64,000 bases of DNA. Source: Vitis vinifera (taxonomy: Eukaryota; Streptophyta; Magnoliopsida; Vitales; Vitaceae). Positions within the stretch are counted from its first letter, which is position 1. Each line of letters begins with the position of its first letter. Below the pieces are notes generated by a model, which ran no database searches, was not told the origin of the DNA, and was given only the letters and a program-made list of their open reading frames with translations. The position numbers and the translations under genes were made by a program. Of the stretch, positions 60,018-64,000 are shown one piece after another. The stretch is taken from assembly GCF_030704535.1 (NCBI RefSeq), contig NC_081818.1:27913501-27977500 (forward strand). Direction: 5' to 3'.

Positions 60018-61541
60018 TTAGATGGGTCTGAAAGTAAAGAGGAAATATCCAGAGATGAGAGAGCTGGCGGCGAAGGCCACAAAGGCGAGGAAGGACATCC
60101 ATACAGATGCTCTTGCCATCTCCGGGAACTTGTCTTTGCCCCAGTTGGATTGCCAGTCCTCAACCCGGGTGGCAGCCGATGATGATGCCGAAATAAGAAG
60201 ATAAGTCAGTACCTATCATTTTAAATTCAAATAATTACAAAATATTTAGAAAAAATTAATTCTTCATCACATAAATAAGTTTAAAGTAGTATTAAAAAGT
60301 AATTTATTTATTTTAAATTTATTTATTTTTATGTTGGGTAATAACTACTAGGTTTTGGTGAAATTGGGGTTATTGAACAATGTTATGTTGTAAAAACTTT
60401 TTCGGTATCTACAAAAAAAATACATTTGCCTCCTACAGAAAGTGAAGACATGCTGTCCACGTCACGTCCGGGGAAATGGGAAGGAAAAGGTGGGTAAAAG
60501 AAGCCCAACCACCCACAGTCCAGAATAATTGAGTCATTTGAATACGACAATTCCAAATGGGTCCCATCCCAATCACGGCCCACTTGCAAGTCTAGCGTCG
60601 AAAGCAGTGGGCCACATGGTCATAATACCATGAAAGCAACAAGTTAATAAACCCAAATATAATGGATTATACCCTAAACCCAACATGAGCCTGTGGACGG
60701 TGGTTGGTATTAAAATAATTAATATATTAAGATATGGTTGGTAATGTAGTCAAATCAAAAGACAACTTGCCTGATCCATGAAGAAATCCAAGTGATACCG
60801 GAGGTGGTGCCGGAGAGCATGCTGTCCGGTACCCAAATGGAAGGCTAAGTCGCATCCTTGCAGGCCTGAGTACACAAACCCGATCACATTCACTGCCAGA
60901 CAGTATCTGCAAATCACACGAGCATTGATTTTCATTGTCAAAATGCATCATTTTGTGTGGTGAAAGCAACCGCAACGTCCAAACAACTGGATATAGAAGA
61001 AAGGACTGACGCACCTGAATTCCTTGTAGCGATCGAAGGAATCGAGAGTCCAGCCTTGGTTCTTGTCGGAGGCCATAATTGAGAACGACACCAAGCAAAA
61101 TAAAAATCCACAAACTCTAAACCCTAAAGCAGCTCTCTCCACTGCCCTTTCCCTCTTCGGTCTCCTTAGTATCGACAACGACAGCTTCCCTCGCCGAGCA
61201 CTAGCACCGCCGCGTTCTTCCACTCCTATGCTTGCGATGCCGTCAACAGCACCGAGATCCACCTTCGTTACCATCCTCGGCTCGTCTCGTACCGATCGGT
61301 TCACCACCACTACCGGGGAAGGAGACGTCGCAGGCATGTCCGTCGGCGGGGTAGGCGGAGTCTTATATTCTTTGGGGGAGAATCCATTAGAGGTCCGATA
61401 GGAGACGGGAGAATCGGCCGGTGAAGACTCCGGCGGGGGAAGGGAATTGTGTTCTCGGTGGGGATGTGGAGATGGAGGTTCATCCGCAGATGGACTGTCG
61501 GAGGCGGTGTGCTTTTCTTCTTCTTGCTTTTCCATGTTCAT
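60018..61541 (-). CDS. CASP-like protein, subfamily 4A
   Basis: Four-span plasma-membrane protein of the MARVEL-related CASP-like family; CASPs organise membrane scaffolds such as the Casparian strip domain. Exons on the minus strand: 61541-61015, 60906-60771 and 60212-60018, 285 residues. The N-terminal 130 residues are a Pro/Ser-rich cytosolic tail, typical of 4A members. TM1 is [20 protein letters not shown] with the conserved Arg. TM2 is [18 protein letters not shown]3 is [20 protein letters not shown] with the conserved Asp. TM4 is [20 protein letters not shown]. The loop motif [10 protein letters not shown] is the subfamily signature. The second intron uses a GC donor (CAG/GCAAGT). Biological role unknown for this subfamily. 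Confidence 0.93.
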
Positions 61542-61701
61542 GATGTTATGATTTTTGCAGGGATGGCGTGTTTGGAGCGTAGGAAACGGAGCAGAAAAAG
61601 CTACAAGAATGCTTTTGATATTGCCAAGGATGATTTTGGCAGTTTTTCTTTGCTGTACTCAATTTAATTGGAATTCGAAGTTTCAAATTCAATAATTTCC
61701 A

Positions 61702-62018
61702 CTAAAGACTACAGCTCAATAATTCATATAAGAGGTCAGACTTGCCTGCATCAGGGTGCAGCACATTAGACATCCAAGGCATCGACACCATTTGATGCGG
61801 AACGATGTGATCATTAGCTGGTGATGCAGACTGCTGGTGGGCCTGCTGGGCCACAAATAATAATCCCATTTTTCTTGATTTCGAAGTTTGAGAGTTTGGG
61901 CCTGGCCCATTAACATGTTGTGGGTGGCCCTCTGCTTGAAGGCCACTAAATGAGCCCATTGAATTTTGAACCTGCACTCTCTCGTGATCTGCCGTGAGTG
62001 GGCCATCCCTTTAAATGA
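61702..62018 (-). CDS. Unassigned open frame / possible exon between CASP-like and FTB genes
   Basis: On the minus strand an acceptor-like ATTTAAAG is followed by a frame open for over 90 codons, including GSFSGLQAEGHPQHVNGPGP and VSMPWMSNVLHPDAGKSDLL, ending at TGA or TAG near 61702. The Gln/His/Pro/Ser-rich composition is like the tail of a plant nuclear protein. It lies between the farnesyltransferase stop codon (62391) and the CASP-like start (61541), all on the same strand. It may be an alternative 3' exon, a gene fragment or chance. I do not recognise it. Confidence 0.25.
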
Positions 62019-62390
62019 ACAGTGATGAAGAATGCAGAGTGAATTACAGATCAGTCTAAAAAAGGGTATCTGGTATTTTTTATTATCAAGGAACCTTCCA
62101 TGATCAAGTCCTTACTCTCCATGGGACCCAAACCTCAGGTGCTGACCTCGGAAGTATATTGCATGTGATTAAATTTGATCCCAAGGGAAAGACACGTTAC
62201 AAAATACAAAATGGCAATACTTAATAGATGATCCAAAGCAAAATTGTCACGAGCCATATTCAATAACATCACATTGCGATTAGGTGTTTACCTTATGTTT
62301 CTAAACTTAAAACAAACAAACACATAATAGCATCAACGGTTCCAGGGCCCCCTGTCCTGTAAACTTGAGACACCAGTAGAAGATATATGC

Positions 62391-63488
62391 TCATGACGTT
62401 GAGAAGAACTCATGTGCCTCATGATACAGGTCCAAAATGACATTGTAGAGGGGGTGGATGGGTTCTAAGAGATTGGAATAGGGGCCAAATACCGCCCTGG
62501 GCAAAGGTGGAGAGTCAGCATCCTTTGAGTAGCTATACTGGGCCACAGAGAGGCCACTTAGACAATAACATGTGTGATAATAATCTCTATGCTTCCCCGG
62601 TTTGTCTCTGAATCCACCTTCCTGCAACTGCATAAAGTATTTCAGATATCAACCCCTGGCATTTAATGGAATAAAGAAAGAAAGCCATCTCCACGAATTC
62701 ATCAAACAATCTATACATTGTCTGTTGACAAAGCATCTATTCAATGTAGTTTTTATGCTATTAGGTATTCAAGTGGTGCTCCATTAATGGGATATAGCTG
62801 AGAATACTTTTTCTGAGAACTAGCAATTAAAAAATTGTTACAAAAAAATTAGCCAATCAGATTATGACAATTATGTAGAATTAGAATTAATTTCAATCGT
62901 AGAAAAATACCTGAGAGCACAGAATTATATACTGCTGCAATGCTATGCTGTGAAAAAGAGGTTCCATTTCTGCAGGTTCTTTGAGAAAATTAAAGCCAAT
63001 ATTGGAAAATTTTGCAGAACCTGAAGTATCATGTAGGCCTGAGATAATAAGCACAAAATGCAGAAGAAAACATGTAAAATGATATCTTCCATAAAAAGGC
63101 AGTAAGAAAGAATTAGAAGCATCAAGTGACTCAAATTGACAACCCAAAGGAAACAGAGAATAGAGAACCATCCCATACTATCCAAGTCAGCATACCTCTC
63201 TTCCCAGAATGACAAGATATTGAAGCAAGTTGTGGGCTATCTATGGCAGAGCCTCCAGCATCCAACAGCCTCAATTGTTCCTCAATGATTGAATGTAGTT
63301 TTTGTATTAATGCAAAAACACCTCCCTGGTCATTTTTTTATTTAATCCACTATTAATCAAAAGCAATAATAATATGATGGGGTAAAGAAAATGAAAATCA
63401 CCTGCCAAAAGGAATAGCAACCATCAACCAATTTATTGGTTCTGCCCTGGAAACCACCCTCAACACCTTGTCGAAATACCACCCAATC
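62391..63488 (-). CDS. ERA1: Protein farnesyltransferase subunit beta, C-terminal exons (partial)
   Basis: Catalytic beta subunit that, with the alpha subunit, attaches farnesyl groups to CaaX proteins; its loss in Arabidopsis (era1) causes ABA hypersensitivity. Visible exons on the minus strand: 63488-63402 (QGVEGGFQGRTNKLVDGCYSFWQ block, with residues of the active-site pocket), 63325-63196, 63038-62911 and 62621-62391, all GT-AG and in phase. The last exon has RDYYHTCYCLSGLS, where the His is a zinc ligand, and the conserved YSNLLEPIHPLYNV. The region of exons 63325-62911 is the variable plant-specific insert before QQYIILCSQ. The N-terminal half lies beyond base 64000; 63489-64000 is intron. 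Confidence 0.94.
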
Positions 63489-64000
63489 CTGCAAAACAAT
63501 GTTTAAATCAAAAAGAAATTACCAAGCATGGTCATGATCATCATCACAGTAGATTTGTATCAACAAAAATTATAGCATCTAGATAATATTGCTCTTTTTG
63601 GACAAAATTCCTAACCTGGATGCATTCATTTCAAAACCAACAGAAATCATGTTATTCCAGAACAAACAGAATTCACTCTCTTCCCAAAAACATCATTGTT
63701 TATGAGAAAATATAATATTCAAAGTAGCGCTAGCATACATATTCGTCTTTATCAATAAGCATTAGGGTATAATTCATACATCACATGATGAAAGTATTCT
63801 CTAGATAGTAGCATTCTCTAGTTACTACCTTCATTTGCAACATCATCAGTAAACATGTTTCTAACTTTAATTTGATGGACAAGAACATTAATCAATGTTT
63901 AGAGGCCATGAAAGAATCCTCATAGTTAAACGCTGACTAAACAAAACAATAGGGAACAAGCCATTGTTGTTTTTCATTTAAAGCCTGGTAATAAAATATT

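Noticed and set aside
61063-61401. 112-codon + strand frame opposite CASP-like exon 1
   Set aside because: Antisense of the Pro/Ser-rich tail of the CASP-like protein; no domain and no splice context.

Overview
The window looks like nuclear DNA of a woody eudicot, most like grapevine (Vitis). Genes are split by many short introns, introns and spacers are very AT-rich, and all recognisable proteins have close plant relatives. The species is an inference from memory of related proteins; nothing here proves it.

Layout. 1-4179: AT-rich spacer, perhaps with the last codons of an off-window gene at the left edge. 4180-6642 (+): beta carbonic anhydrase, 8 coding exons. 8230-9252 (-): R2R3-MYB of the WEREWOLF/GLABRA1 type, 3 exons. 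11469-20412 (-): a 14-exon, 423-residue plant-specific protein that I match to the OM47-type mitochondrial outer-membrane beta-barrel. Its introns hold a LINE fragment and LTR debris. 20413-25860: repeat-rich spacer with a SINE-like copy, MITE-like DNA and a 98-bp tandem duplication. 26583-31216 (+): L-aspartate oxidase, first enzyme of plastid NAD synthesis, 7 exons. 32896-37563 (+): a damaged GDSL esterase/lipase gene whose exon 3 carries a 3.27-kb long-TIR DNA transposon, itself holding a nested LTR-like element. 39124-40625 (+): an intact GDSL paralogue, 378 residues. 41125-43890 (-): kinesin-light-chain-related TPR protein, 728 residues. 44600-53560: long AT-rich spacer with MITEs and duplications. 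53569-55430 (+): zinc-finger plus exonuclease-fold protein whose catalytic residues appear lost. 60018-61541 (-): CASP-like membrane protein, 285 residues, with a GC-AG intron. 62391 to beyond 63488 (-): C-terminal exons of the protein farnesyltransferase beta subunit, running off the right edge.

The genes are ordinary, unrelated single-copy plant loci, apart from the two GDSL genes, which form a tandem pair. I see no operon-like system, CRISPR array, tRNA or rRNA.

The most interesting signal is the transposon in the first GDSL gene. Both terminal inverted repeats and a 10-bp target duplication can be read. The TIRs also supply a GT donor and an AG acceptor that would remove the element in frame and leave only 15 extra residues. 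The second is the exonuclease-like gene, in which the motif I Asp and Glu and the motif III His are replaced (G, K, Q) in an otherwise very well kept domain.
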